NCBI GenBank assembly: GCA_902595195.1
Contig: CACJPC010000004.1
Coordinates: 1-60,581, forward strand
Length of the DNA stretch: 60,581 bases
From: an uncultured Candidatus Actinomarina sp.
Lineage (GTDB): Bacteria; Actinomycetota; Acidimicrobiia; Actinomarinales; Actinomarinaceae
Direction of reading: 5' to 3'
Shown here: piece by piece, positions 27,175 to 36,158 of the stretch
Layout of the letters: the number at the start of each line of letters is the position of its first letter
Numbering within the stretch: position 1 is the stretch's first letter
Notes under the pieces: model-generated
Databases searched by the model: none
What the model was told of the DNA's origin: nothing
The model's input: only the letters and a program-made list of their open reading frames with translations
Made by a program: the position numbers and the translations under genes

Positions 27175-28163
27175 TGGGTAAGAAAAAATTTGTAAATCCT
27201 GATAATGAGAAACAATCTGTTGAAATAGAAGAATGCATATTAGATAAAAAACTAGATGATTTTGACTCAAGAAGTAACAGAATTCCAGAAGTAGATGAAT
27301 TCTATGTAGACCTAGGAATGCAATATAGACTAGCTCAGGTTGTGAATTCAAAAAGTAAATCATTTAACAATGAAATACCTATACACATTGCACTGATGGG
27401 TCATATGGGTACAGGAAAGGATCATGATATAGAACAATTCGCAGCAAAACTTAAGTTTCCGTATTACAGAATTCCTTTATCTGGAGAGGTTAGAGACGTA
27501 ACACTTTTAGGATCTGTTCAGTTGTATGGAGATGGTAAGGGTGGGACCGAAAGTAGATGGCAAGATGGTGAATTAACAAGAGCATTGAGAGGACCAGCAA
27601 TTGTAAATTTATCAGAGCTCAATGCGGCGGGCCCTGAAGTTTTATTTGCTCTACATTCATTACTTGATAGACACAGAAAGTTAGAGCTCCCAAACGGAGA
27701 AGTGCTTTCGCTAAGAGAAGATACTTATATTTTTGGAACAATGAACCCAACTAGTTTAAGAGATTACGCAGGTACCCAGTCATTAAATAAAGCTTTTGCG
27801 GATAGGTGGGTTATATGGGATAAGCCTTTCCCAAATAAAAAACAGCTAAATACTATTTTTGAAAAAAGATATCCGAGACTTCAAAAAGAATACAGAGATT
27901 TAATAATTAAACTAGCTACAGAAATTAATAACTCATTTATGTCAGATGATATAAGTATCAATATAGAAACACCTATGAGTTTAAGAACAATTGTAGAGAG
28001 AATCCCTATAGGCTTAGATGTATATGCAGAATCATCGGACCCTCTAAAAGACACTTGGGAAAACTTTGTACTACCTCATGTTAATAAAGAAGACTTAGAT
28101 CATTACAAAACTTTATGGAACACAATAGTTAGAAAAGGGCCGTCTATAAAGCCTCAACTTTAG
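27174..28163 (+). CDS. MoxR/CobS-like AAA ATPase with non-canonical Walker motifs
   Basis: GHMGTGKDHD, AIVNLSELNAAGPEVLFALHSLLD, FGTMNP, LNKAFADRW. Confidence 0.8.
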   Translation: MGKKKFVNPDNEKQSVEIEECILDKKLDDFDSRSNRIPEVDEFYVDLGMQYRLAQVVNSKSKSFNNEIPIHIALMGHMGTGKDHDIEQFAAKLKFPYYRIPLSGEVRDVTLLGSVQLYGDGKGGTESRWQDGELTRALRGPAIVNLSELNAAGPEVLFALHSLLDRHRKLELPNGEVLSLREDTYIFGTMNPTSLRDYAGTQSLNKAFADRWVIWDKPFPNKKQLNTIFEKRYPRLQKEYRDLIIKLATEINNSFMSDDISINIETPMSLRTIVERIPIGLDVYAESSDPLKDTWENFVLPHVNKEDLDHYKTLWNTIVRKGPSIKPQL

Positions 28164-28602
28164 AAAATTTAATTAGAGGTATGTCTCTATCAGTTCTTTT
28201 TCTATACATTTGAAAAGTTGGATAGACTTCATCCAATAAACTCCAGTAATATTCTTTATCAGAGGATTCTATTAATTCATAAGTAGCTTCAAATCTTTCA
28301 TTATTAATTGTTATAAATGGATTTGAGGAAGATAGATTATAAAACCAGTCTGGTGTTTTATCATTACCGCTGTAAGAAGCTGCAACTATATAATCATTTT
28401 CACAATTAGCGTAAGTTAAAGGTGTCTTTCTGAGTTGATTTGTTTTACTGCCTATAGTTTCAAGTAAAAGAATGTGATCACCTATTATTTTTTCACCTAA
28501 AAAGGAATGATTAAATTTTATAATTTTAGTGTGGATTTTTGAAACTATCTTATAAAGCCATTCTGGCCACAGATGTGCTGACTTCCCTAGTAATCTCCAC
28601 AT
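28144..28602 (-). CDS. Deazaflavin (F420)-dependent nitroreductase (Ddn) family protein
   Basis: LLETIGSKTNQLRKTPLTYANCENDYIVAASYSGNDKTPDWFYNLSSNP-like. Confidence 0.85.
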   Translation of the reverse strand: MWRLLGKSAHLWPEWLYKIVSKIHTKIIKFNHSFLGEKIIGDHILLLETIGSKTNQLRKTPLTYANCENDYIVAASYSGNDKTPDWFYNLSSSNPFITINNERFEATYELIESSDKEYYWSLLDEVYPTFQMYRKRTDRDIPLIKFSKVEAL

Positions 28603-28614
28603 TGATTATTTACT

Positions 28615-28830
28615 TTAAAAATCTTCTTGATTTTCTTCTTGATCTTTAAATTTTGGATCGTACTTTTTAAAAAAATCTTTAATTTTGTTTTCTAAATCTT
28701 CAGTTTCCAAATTAGCTAATTCATTTCTAAGTTTCTTAATTTGAATCTTGATATCAACATTTTCATCCATAAGTCTTAAAACATACCTGAACCCAAGTAT
28801 CACTACAACAAATTTTAAGATTTTCTTCAT
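28615..28830 (-). CDS. Hypothetical protein
   Basis: 71 aa ORF, hydrophobic N-terminus and charged C-terminus. Confidence 0.5.
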   Translation of the reverse strand: MKKILKFVVVILGFRYVLRLMDENVDIKIQIKKLRNELANLETEDLENKIKDFFKKYDPKFKDQEENQEDF

Positions 28831-28921
28831 AAATGCATCATAAATACAAACTTAATTTAAAAAAAGGGTTTTTTGCTCAAATTGACACTGGAGTTAATTG
28901 TTTACCTCAAGTAAACTTATT

Positions 28922-29662
28922 ATGATGCAAGAAATACTAAGTAACCTCGTCGCTGAACAGCAATTATTAGATCAATATCTTCAGAGTATTCCTGTTAGAA
29001 ATTGGAATACAAAAACTACATACAAAAATTGGGACATTACAGCACATGTTAGTTATCTTGCAGCTCTTGAAGATCTTGCTAACAATGCTCTAAAGAAAAA
29101 AGGTACTGATTTTAACAAATATAGAGGACCTAAGGGTTTAGAGAAATTTGAAAAAGAAGCAATCAAAAAAGGCAGTGATATGAGACCACAAGATGTTATT
29201 GAATGGTGGAGAATGTCTAGAGCTTCTGTTATTGAAATATTAGCTAAGTCTTCTCCTGGTAAGAAATTAACTTGGTGGAAAAATGAAATCGATTGTAGAA
29301 CGTTCGCAGTTACAAAATTAGCTGAAACATGGGCGCACAGTTTAGATGTTTATGATGCAATGAAAAAAGACTATGAAGACACTGTACGAGTTGAACATGT
29401 AGCTCTTTTTGGATGGTTAAATGCAGAACAAGCAAGTAAAGTTAATAAAGCTAAATATCAAGATCTAAGAATAGAACTAATCGGACCTGAATACAAAGCT
29501 TGGCAATTTGGAGACGAGCAAAGTGAAAACAGTATAAAAGGAAATGCAAGTGACTGGTGCAGGGTTGTCACTGGTAGGGTTCCTAAAGGTCATAAACTTA
29601 CACTTTCAACTGAAGGTGATTTTGCTAAAAAATTCCTTAAATTTGATCACGTAAAAATATAA
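28922..29662 (+). CDS. TIGR03084/maleylpyruvate isomerase N-terminal (DinB-fold) family protein
   Basis: WDITAHVSYLAALEDLA; KLAETWAHSLDVYDAM; ORF-track start at 28898 overlaps an inverted repeat so ATG 28922 is preferred. Confidence 0.75.
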   Translation: MMQEILSNLVAEQQLLDQYLQSIPVRNWNTKTTYKNWDITAHVSYLAALEDLANNALKKKGTDFNKYRGPKGLEKFEKEAIKKGSDMRPQDVIEWWRMSRASVIEILAKSSPGKKLTWWKNEIDCRTFAVTKLAETWAHSLDVYDAMKKDYEDTVRVEHVALFGWLNAEQASKVNKAKYQDLRIELIGPEYKAWQFGDEQSENSIKGNASDWCRVVTGRVPKGHKLTLSTEGDFAKKFLKFDHVKI

Positions 29663-30423
29663 TGAAAGTTTATGGGGTAGTTCACTTAAAAAGCCTTCCT
29701 GGCTCCCCTTCTAATAGATTGTCTATTGATGAAATTATTGACGCTGCTCAAGAGGATGTAAATAGCTTGGTTTATGGTGGTGTTGATGGAATCATAATTG
29801 AAAATTTTGGAGATACACCATTTGTAAAAAATGATATTTCTAAACGTACACTTGCAAGCTTCACTACAGTTGTAGAAAATCTATCAATAGAACGAGATAT
29901 CAAAGTTGGAATAAATGTTTTAAGAAATGACGGTTTAGCAGCTCTTGCAATTGCCGAAGCGACTAAATCTCAGTTTGTAAGAATTAATGTTTTAAATAAT
30001 ACTATGTATACCGATCAAGGCGTTATAGAAGGCGATGCTCACGAAGTTAATCAGTTTAAATCAAGCCTTAATAGCTATGTAGAAATATATGCTGATGTAT
30101 TTGTAAAACATGCTGTACCTCCTCCCGGTTCAAAAATTGAAAACCATGCAGATGAGTTGATTCATAGAGCTGGTGCAGATGTAGTGATTGTTACTGGAGA
30201 TGGGACTGGACATGAAATAAATCTTGAAGATTTACAAAAAGTAAGAAACATAGTCCCAACTGGAAAACTAGCTATTGGATCTGGGGTGACTTCAACAAAT
30301 GTTGACGCTTATCAAGATTTGGCAGACATACTGATTGTAGGTACAAGTTTTAAATTTGATAATGATGTTGCTAAAAAAGTTGACATCAACAGAGTTGAAG
30401 AGTTAGTAAGAAAAATAAAATAA
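29662..30423 (+). CDS. BtpA/SgcQ family TIM-barrel protein
   Basis: GVVHLKSLPGSP...YGGVDGIIIENFGDTPF; GSGVTSTNV. Confidence 0.85.
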   Translation: MKVYGVVHLKSLPGSPSNRLSIDEIIDAAQEDVNSLVYGGVDGIIIENFGDTPFVKNDISKRTLASFTTVVENLSIERDIKVGINVLRNDGLAALAIAEATKSQFVRINVLNNTMYTDQGVIEGDAHEVNQFKSSLNSYVEIYADVFVKHAVPPPGSKIENHADELIHRAGADVVIVTGDGTGHEINLEDLQKVRNIVPTGKLAIGSGVTSTNVDAYQDLADILIVGTSFKFDNDVAKKVDINRVEELVRKIK

Positions 30424-30473
30424 TTTTTATTACTACAATACAAATCTATTACCTAACTATCATTTTTATTTGA

Positions 30474-31412
30474 ATGGAAGCAATACTTAATCCAGCACTA
30501 CTATTATTCCTTTCAGGAATTCTGATTGGAATTTTATTTAAATTAATCCTTCCAAACTCTATTTCTAAATACTTGGGTTACTATTTACTTCTTTCGTTAG
30601 GGCTTAAAGGTGGTTCAAGCCTTCAAGAAAATGGCTTTATAAATGAAGTTATCAGTGCATTAACACTGGGTGTAGTATTTGCTCTTTTAATTCCATTTAT
30701 TGCTTATTTTTATCTTAAAAATTTACTTAATAGCGATGATGCTGCCGCACTCTCTGGCACTTATGGATCAGTAAGTGCTGTTACTTTTGTGACAGCAATT
30801 GCATATCTATCAACTACTAATCAAGAGTTTGATAACTACATGTCTGCTGTTTTGGTTGTAATGGAGTTTCCGGCAATATTTATGGCACTTTATTTAGTAA
30901 CCCATAATAAGCAAAATAAAGGGAATAATTTAGAAACTATAAAAACAGCATTTTTAGAAATACCAAATATTATTTTGATCTCATCATTGTTTATTGGATA
31001 TTTTCTAAATAAAACACTTTTATCTAATTTAGATTTCATAATTGTTGAAATATTTGATTATGTTTTGTACGTATTTTTATTTGTTATGGGAACAAGAGTT
31101 GCTAAAAGAATTGGAGAACTTAAAGGTAAAGGAGCTAGCCTTATTGCTTTTGCTTTACTCACACCATTAATGGGTTCACTCATCGCTTTACTGGCATCCC
31201 TAAACTTTAATTTTTCTGTGGGCAATGCAACATTACTTATGGTGTTAACTGCAAGTGCTAGCTATATTGCAGTACCAGCGGTTGTAAAAGATGCCATACC
31301 CAACGCAAATCCAGCTATATACCTTGGACTCAGTTTAGGTATCACATTTCCATTTAATATCATTGTTGGAATACCTTTGTATAACGAATTAGCCAAATAC
31401 TTTATTGGCTGA
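30474..31412 (+). CDS. Sodium-dependent bicarbonate transporter (SbtA) family permease
   Basis: NPALLLFLSGILIG, LGLKGGSSLQENGF, LSGTYGSVSAVTFVTAI. Confidence 0.85.
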   Translation: MEAILNPALLLFLSGILIGILFKLILPNSISKYLGYYLLLSLGLKGGSSLQENGFINEVISALTLGVVFALLIPFIAYFYLKNLLNSDDAAALSGTYGSVSAVTFVTAIAYLSTTNQEFDNYMSAVLVVMEFPAIFMALYLVTHNKQNKGNNLETIKTAFLEIPNIILISSLFIGYFLNKTLLSNLDFIIVEIFDYVLYVFLFVMGTRVAKRIGELKGKGASLIAFALLTPLMGSLIALLASLNFNFSVGNATLLMVLTASASYIAVPAVVKDAIPNANPAIYLGLSLGITFPFNIIVGIPLYNELAKYFIG

Positions 31413-32150
31413 TTAGAGAAGGAACCCTCCGTCGATGGTTACAACCTCACCCGTAATCCAAGATGCATCATCACTTGAAAGAAAGTAAATCAAACTAGCT
31501 ATATCTTCCGGTTCTCCTAGTTTTTTAAGAGCATGAAGGTCAGCACTTCCCTGCTCATCCCCTGCCCAGAGCATTTCTGAAAGCTTAGTTTTAACCACAG
31601 CTGGAGCAATGCCATTAACTCTGATGTCAGGAGCAAGTTCCATTGCTAATTGTTTTGTCATATAAATTAATCCTGCTTTTGAAATATTGTAAGCTCCCAT
31701 ATAGTGTGCTGGTTTTATTCCACCAACAGAACAAACATTCAGAACCGATTCTTTTAATCCGGCTTTTACAGCTTCTCTTGTCCACATTAAAGGACCCATT
31801 AAATTTACATCCCATGTTTTCTGCACTGCAGATAAATCAACATCAAGCAAGCTACCGCCGGAAGGATTTGTACCAGCATTGTTAATTAAAACATCTAAAG
31901 AACCTGTTTCATCAAGGATTTTTTCACAAGTTTCAGTTGCAGCAGCAAGATCATCTGCTCTTGCAACAAAACCCTTTAACTGTGAATTTTTAGAAAGTAC
32001 TGCTTCTAGATTTTCTTCTTTTCTAGATGTGATGTAAACATTCCATCCTTGATCAATAAATTTTTGAGCAGTGGAAAGACCTATACCTCTCGTTCCCCCG
32101 GTTACAAGTGCCGTTTTCATTATTGTTAAAGTATAGTAGTTATTTCTCAA
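31413..32150 (-). CDS. SDR family oxidoreductase
   Basis: TGGTRGIG, NNAG, YNISKAG, TIDGGFL; preferred start is MKTALVTGG. Confidence 0.92.
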   Translation of the reverse strand: MRNNYYTLTIMKTALVTGGTRGIGLSTAQKFIDQGWNVYITSRKEENLEAVLSKNSQLKGFVARADDLAAATETCEKILDETGSLDVLINNAGTNPSGGSLLDVDLSAVQKTWDVNLMGPLMWTREAVKAGLKESVLNVCSVGGIKPAHYMGAYNISKAGLIYMTKQLAMELAPDIRVNGIAPAVVKTKLSEMLWAGDEQGSADLHALKKLGEPEDIASLIYFLSSDDASWITGEVVTIDGGFLL

Positions 32151-32172
32151 TTCAGTTACAGTTGAACTGCAA

Positions 32173-33393
32173 ATGGAAAATTTTCAAAAATATAGAGTAC
32201 TTCTCACGCAAAACCAAAACTTCCGTAAACTTTTTGCTGCCCGTTTAATAACATTAGGTGGAGACTGGTTATTAACCGTGCCTCTATTAGGTATAATTTA
32301 CGAGTTAACTGAAAATCCATTTATCACCTCTCTTGTGTTAGTGGTTCAGAGTGCGCCACTATTTATGCTTGGAAGCTTTGGTGGTTACTTAGCAGATAGA
32401 TTTGATAGAAAAAAAATAATCGCAATTTCAGAGTTCTTATCAGGAATGACAGTGTTGTTAATTCTTTACGCAGTAACAACTGAAAATGTCGCATTTATTT
32501 TGTTTTCATTTGGATTGCTATCCGTTGTTGGTTCTCCATACATGCCAACTTCTGATGCAGCTTTGCCAAACGTTGTCAAAAAGGAAAATTTAGCTGAGGC
32601 AAATGTTATATTTTTTTCAAGTTGGGGTGTGATGGCCGGTCTAGGTGCTGGTCTTGGAGGATACTTAACAACAGTAATCAGCAGAAATTTGTTATTTGCA
32701 ATCGATAGTTTAACCTTTGTTCTTTCAGCTTTAATTGTCTTCTCAATAAATAAAAATTTGAGCGAAAAATCTCAAGATAAAGATGAAGAAGAAGATATTA
32801 GTTATAAAGAAGGTCTTAAATACGCTGCATCTAAGAGAGAAATTTTTTCCTTAATTATTACAAAAGCAACATTTAGTATCTCAGCTAGCGGTTTACTTTC
32901 TTTGTTTACTGTTCTGTCATATGATATTTATAAAACTGGAGACTTTGGAACGGGCCTTATGTTCGGTGCAAGAGGCGTTGGTGCACTTATTGGACCAATT
33001 GCGATTAGATATTTTTTTGGAAGCACAGATGGAAAACTGCTGAATACAATCGGCATAACTATCATGGCTTGGGGTTTGTTTTATTTCTTTATACCGTTCT
33101 CAATATCTCTATATCTAACAGTGTTGTTATTAATCCTTGGACACTCTGGTGGTGGATCTCAGTGGGCATTTTCTACATATGGACTACAAGTACTCACGCC
33201 AGATAGGCTCAGGGGAAGAATTGCTGGGATTGATTACTCACTTTATTTTCTAATGAATACAATTTCTACTCTTATGATTGGATACCTTGCAACTGTATAT
33301 GGTGTACTTTTTGTCTTTAAACTGTTTCCAGTAATAGGATTTTTATTCGGATTTGTCTGGTATTTATCCACAAGAAACATATGGAAGAATTAA
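32173..33393 (+). CDS. MFS transporter (MFS_3/EntS-like)
   Basis: 12-TM-like ORF; FGGYLADRFDRKKI; LTPDRLRGRIAG. Confidence 0.85.
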   Translation: MENFQKYRVLLTQNQNFRKLFAARLITLGGDWLLTVPLLGIIYELTENPFITSLVLVVQSAPLFMLGSFGGYLADRFDRKKIIAISEFLSGMTVLLILYAVTTENVAFILFSFGLLSVVGSPYMPTSDAALPNVVKKENLAEANVIFFSSWGVMAGLGAGLGGYLTTVISRNLLFAIDSLTFVLSALIVFSINKNLSEKSQDKDEEEDISYKEGLKYAASKREIFSLIITKATFSISASGLLSLFTVLSYDIYKTGDFGTGLMFGARGVGALIGPIAIRYFFGSTDGKLLNTIGITIMAWGLFYFFIPFSISLYLTVLLLILGHSGGGSQWAFSTYGLQVLTPDRLRGRIAGIDYSLYFLMNTISTLMIGYLATVYGVLFVFKLFPVIGFLFGFVWYLSTRNIWKN

Positions 33394-33414
33394 GATAAAT
33401 CCTAAAAAAGTTCA

Positions 33415-34278
33415 TCACATGGAAAAAAGATTTTTTCCTTCAAATTTTTTTGTACCATTCACATAGCTAAAGTACTTTCTGCATTCACAAGATTGATACT
33501 CTATGTCAATAGGATAAAACTCTCTTTTAGCTTCAGGCCAATACTCTCTTTGAAGTTCTATCATTTTAAGGCCTACATCTTGGTGGCTATTTAAATTAAG
33601 AAAATTTTGGAGCCTATCTAAATATGGTTCTGCACCAATGCCAGTTGGAACATCAGTGGTAATTGGTATAACATCTTCTCTAAACCAGGCAATATCTATC
33701 AAAGCCATAAATATTGGGAAGTCATTATTCATCCTAAATTGCTTATTTACATTGTTTGTAGCAGTAATAGCATCTCTATTAGAATTTAAAACTATTTCAG
33801 CTAACTCTTCTTTTTTTTCGTAAAATTTGTATGTGGCTGCATCTATACGGCTATACAAATTATCATTCCAATAGGAATCTTCTACTGGGTATGCTGTGAA
33901 ATTCTCCCACTGCTCTAATCCAAGAAGTCTCTCTTTTAAAGCTTCTGGATTATCTAAATCATTTATCGTTAACTGATCAATAGTTAAATCTCTGTTGCAC
34001 CACCTACTAAAAAATAAAGCTTGGATTAATGAAGGTAAGTCATCTTTTGCTGGTTCAGCAAATTTAATAATGGATTTACTTACTTTGTCATCTTCTCTAA
34101 AAACATTTAGAAAACGACCTTTTTGTAAAATTGGATCATCGCTCCAAGGATATGCTTCTCCTGACTCTCTTTTTACACGTACAGCTTCACGTCTCTTACA
34201 GTAATCAAAAAAGCTTTGTACTGGGTCCTCTATTTCAAGACCATCTAATGAGTGTGCATATGGATTCTCTAAAACCAT
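33415..34278 (-). CDS. Alpha-glutamyl/putrescinyl thymine pyrophosphorylase / 5-hmdU DNA kinase helical domain-like protein
   Basis: YCKRREAVRVKRESGEAYPWSDDPILQKGRFLNVFREDDKVSKSIIKF resembles the family signature (R..PWT.DPIL..YRF.NV.RE.DRV). Confidence 0.6.
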   Translation of the reverse strand: MVLENPYAHSLDGLEIEDPVQSFFDYCKRREAVRVKRESGEAYPWSDDPILQKGRFLNVFREDDKVSKSIIKFAEPAKDDLPSLIQALFFSRWCNRDLTIDQLTINDLDNPEALKERLLGLEQWENFTAYPVEDSYWNDNLYSRIDAATYKFYEKKEELAEIVLNSNRDAITATNNVNKQFRMNNDFPIFMALIDIAWFREDVIPITTDVPTGIGAEPYLDRLQNFLNLNSHQDVGLKMIELQREYWPEAKREFYPIDIEYQSCECRKYFSYVNGTKKFEGKNLFSM

Positions 34279-34312
34279 AACTTTAATTTAAACAGATTAC
34301 TTCATACTTTTC

Positions 34313-35578
34313 TTACTTCACAACTGGTATTTGAAGCATATTTGTTGTGTAAGCAGCAGACTTTCTTTCCGACTTCATTCTCCAGTCTTTTTTTATACCC
34401 TGTGCTCCCAGTGTCAATGTGCTTGATCCATACCTGCTGTTAACGCCATCCAGTACCTCCATTACACGGTCTGATTGATCGTAGTTCTCATATTCATAAA
34501 AACTATACTGTTCGTTCTCTGCGTCGGTGATGTCTAGCAGCATTACACCAATTTTCTGGTATTCATATCCGTACACAAAGAGTTTTCGTGTTAGATGTTT
34601 TGCTTCTTTGACTATCTTTGACGTATTGCTTGTTGGTATTGAAAAAAATGTGCTCATACCGTTGCTGTATCTTTTCTCTGGATCGACAAATGGACTAGTT
34701 CTTAAAAATACATACAAGCCTTGTGCTCTAGAACCCTGTACTCTTAACTTCTCACATGCTCTAGCAACATAGTTAGAAACAGCTTCCTCTAACTCACTTA
34801 CTAGCATTACTTTTCTACCAAATGACTTAGAGGATATGATGTTTTTCTTATTCTTCACCTCTTCTATGCCAATACAGGAAATCCCATTCAGCTCATGATG
34901 TATCCTCTCCCCTACAATGCTTATCGTTTTTCTGACATGACGAGCATTTGCCTGTGTTAAATCGTAAGCAGTATCTACTCCAATTTTTCGAAGCCTTCTT
35001 CCCCATCTTGTCGAGATTCCCCATATCTCTTCAAGTGGTAGATCTTTTAAAATCTCGTCTCTTACGCTCTGATCTCGTATATCGAAGATATTAGATGTTG
35101 TGTATTTTTTAGCTTGTCTGTTTGCTACTTTTGCCAATGTCTTTGTTGGGCCTATACCTATAGAAACTGGAATCCCTGTCCACTGTTTGATTAATCTTCG
35201 TATTTCTTGAGCCGTCTCTTCTAAATCACAGTAGTAAAAGCTACTGATATCGAGAAACGCTTCATCAATAGAGTAAATCTCTATATCGCTGGCAAGAGAT
35301 TTCAGTGAAGTCATCACTCTGGCCGACATATCACCATAAAAAGTGTAGTTTGATGAAAATACATGAACTTTGTTTCTATTGATAAGTTGTTTGTATTTAA
35401 AGTACGGGGCTCCCATCGGTATGCCTAAAGCTTTTGCTTCGTTTGATCTAGCAACAACACATCCATCATTGTTAGACAAAACAACAATGGGCTTTCCTTC
35501 TAGCTTTGGGTTGAATACTCTCTCACAAGACGCATAAAAGTTATTACAGTCCACTAGGGCAAAAATTTTATTATTCAC
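34313..35578 (-). CDS. umuC: Y-family DNA polymerase UmuC
   Basis: [50 protein letters not shown]. Confidence 0.93.
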   Translation of the reverse strand: MNNKIFALVDCNNFYASCERVFNPKLEGKPIVVLSNNDGCVVARSNEAKALGIPMGAPYFKYKQLINRNKVHVFSSNYTFYGDMSARVMTSLKSLASDIEIYSIDEAFLDISSFYYCDLEETAQEIRRLIKQWTGIPVSIGIGPTKTLAKVANRQAKKYTTSNIFDIRDQSVRDEILKDLPLEEIWGISTRWGRRLRKIGVDTAYDLTQANARHVRKTISIVGERIHHELNGISCIGIEEVKNKKNIISSKSFGRKVMLVSELEEAVSNYVARACEKLRVQGSRAQGLYVFLRTSPFVDPEKRYSNGMSTFFSIPTSNTSKIVKEAKHLTRKLFVYGYEYQKIGVMLLDITDAENEQYSFYEYENYDQSDRVMEVLDGVNSRYGSSTLTLGAQGIKKDWRMKSERKSAAYTTNMLQIPVVK

Positions 35579-35592
35579 TTACTTACTCCTTT

Positions 35593-35610
35593 GAATACTG
35601 TACACTATTC
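35593..35610. promoter_or_regulatory. Palindromic operator candidate in the umuC-umuD divergent intergenic region
   Basis: GAATACTGTACACTATTC, near-perfect inverted repeat centred on TGTACA. Confidence 0.6.
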
Positions 35611-35633
35611 TAAGAAAAAAGAAAGACATTTTT

Positions 35634-36149
35634 ATGCCACGAGGTGGAGCAAGAAAAGGAGCCGGTAGACCAAAAGGTCAAGGCAAGTATGGAGAGCAGA
35701 CAAAAGCTGTCCGTATTCCTGTAAGTAAGGTTAAGTATATCTCTGAGGTCATCAACAAAGGGCTGTATGAAGTACCAATGTATAGTAATAAAGTTGCAGC
35801 TGGATTCCCATCCCCTGCAGACGACTATTTAGAAGACAAAATAGATTTAAACCAATATTTAGTCAAGCATCCTGCATCAACATTTTTAGTAAGAGCTTCT
35901 GGAGAATCAATGATCAATGCTGGAATATTTCCTGACGATATCTTAGTTGTAGATAGAAGCTTAAAAGCTGAAGATGGAAAAGTAGTTATTGCTGTTGTAG
36001 ATAATGAACTTACAGTGAAAAGATATCGTAAAAAAGGTAAAAGAATCATTTTAGAACCAGAAAATGAAGCGTTTGATCCAATTATCATTGCAGATGAAAG
36101 TGAAGCATTTGTTTGGGGTGTTGTAACAAACGTCATTCATAATCTGTAA
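35634..36149 (+). CDS. umuD: UmuD/LexA-type S24 self-cleaving protein with basic N-terminal extension
   Basis: MPRGGARKGAGRPKGQGKYGEQTKAVRIPVS; cleavage site AAGFPSPADDYLE; GESMINAGI; LTVKRY. Confidence 0.9.
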   Translation: MPRGGARKGAGRPKGQGKYGEQTKAVRIPVSKVKYISEVINKGLYEVPMYSNKVAAGFPSPADDYLEDKIDLNQYLVKHPASTFLVRASGESMINAGIFPDDILVVDRSLKAEDGKVVIAVVDNELTVKRYRKKGKRIILEPENEAFDPIIIADESEAFVWGVVTNVIHNL

Positions 36150-36158
36150 AATAAAAGT

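Noticed and set aside
28615-28830. Toxin-antitoxin-like small gene
   Set aside because: No toxin partner; neighbours are a Ddn nitroreductase and a DinB-fold protein; only a charged hypothetical protein can be supported.
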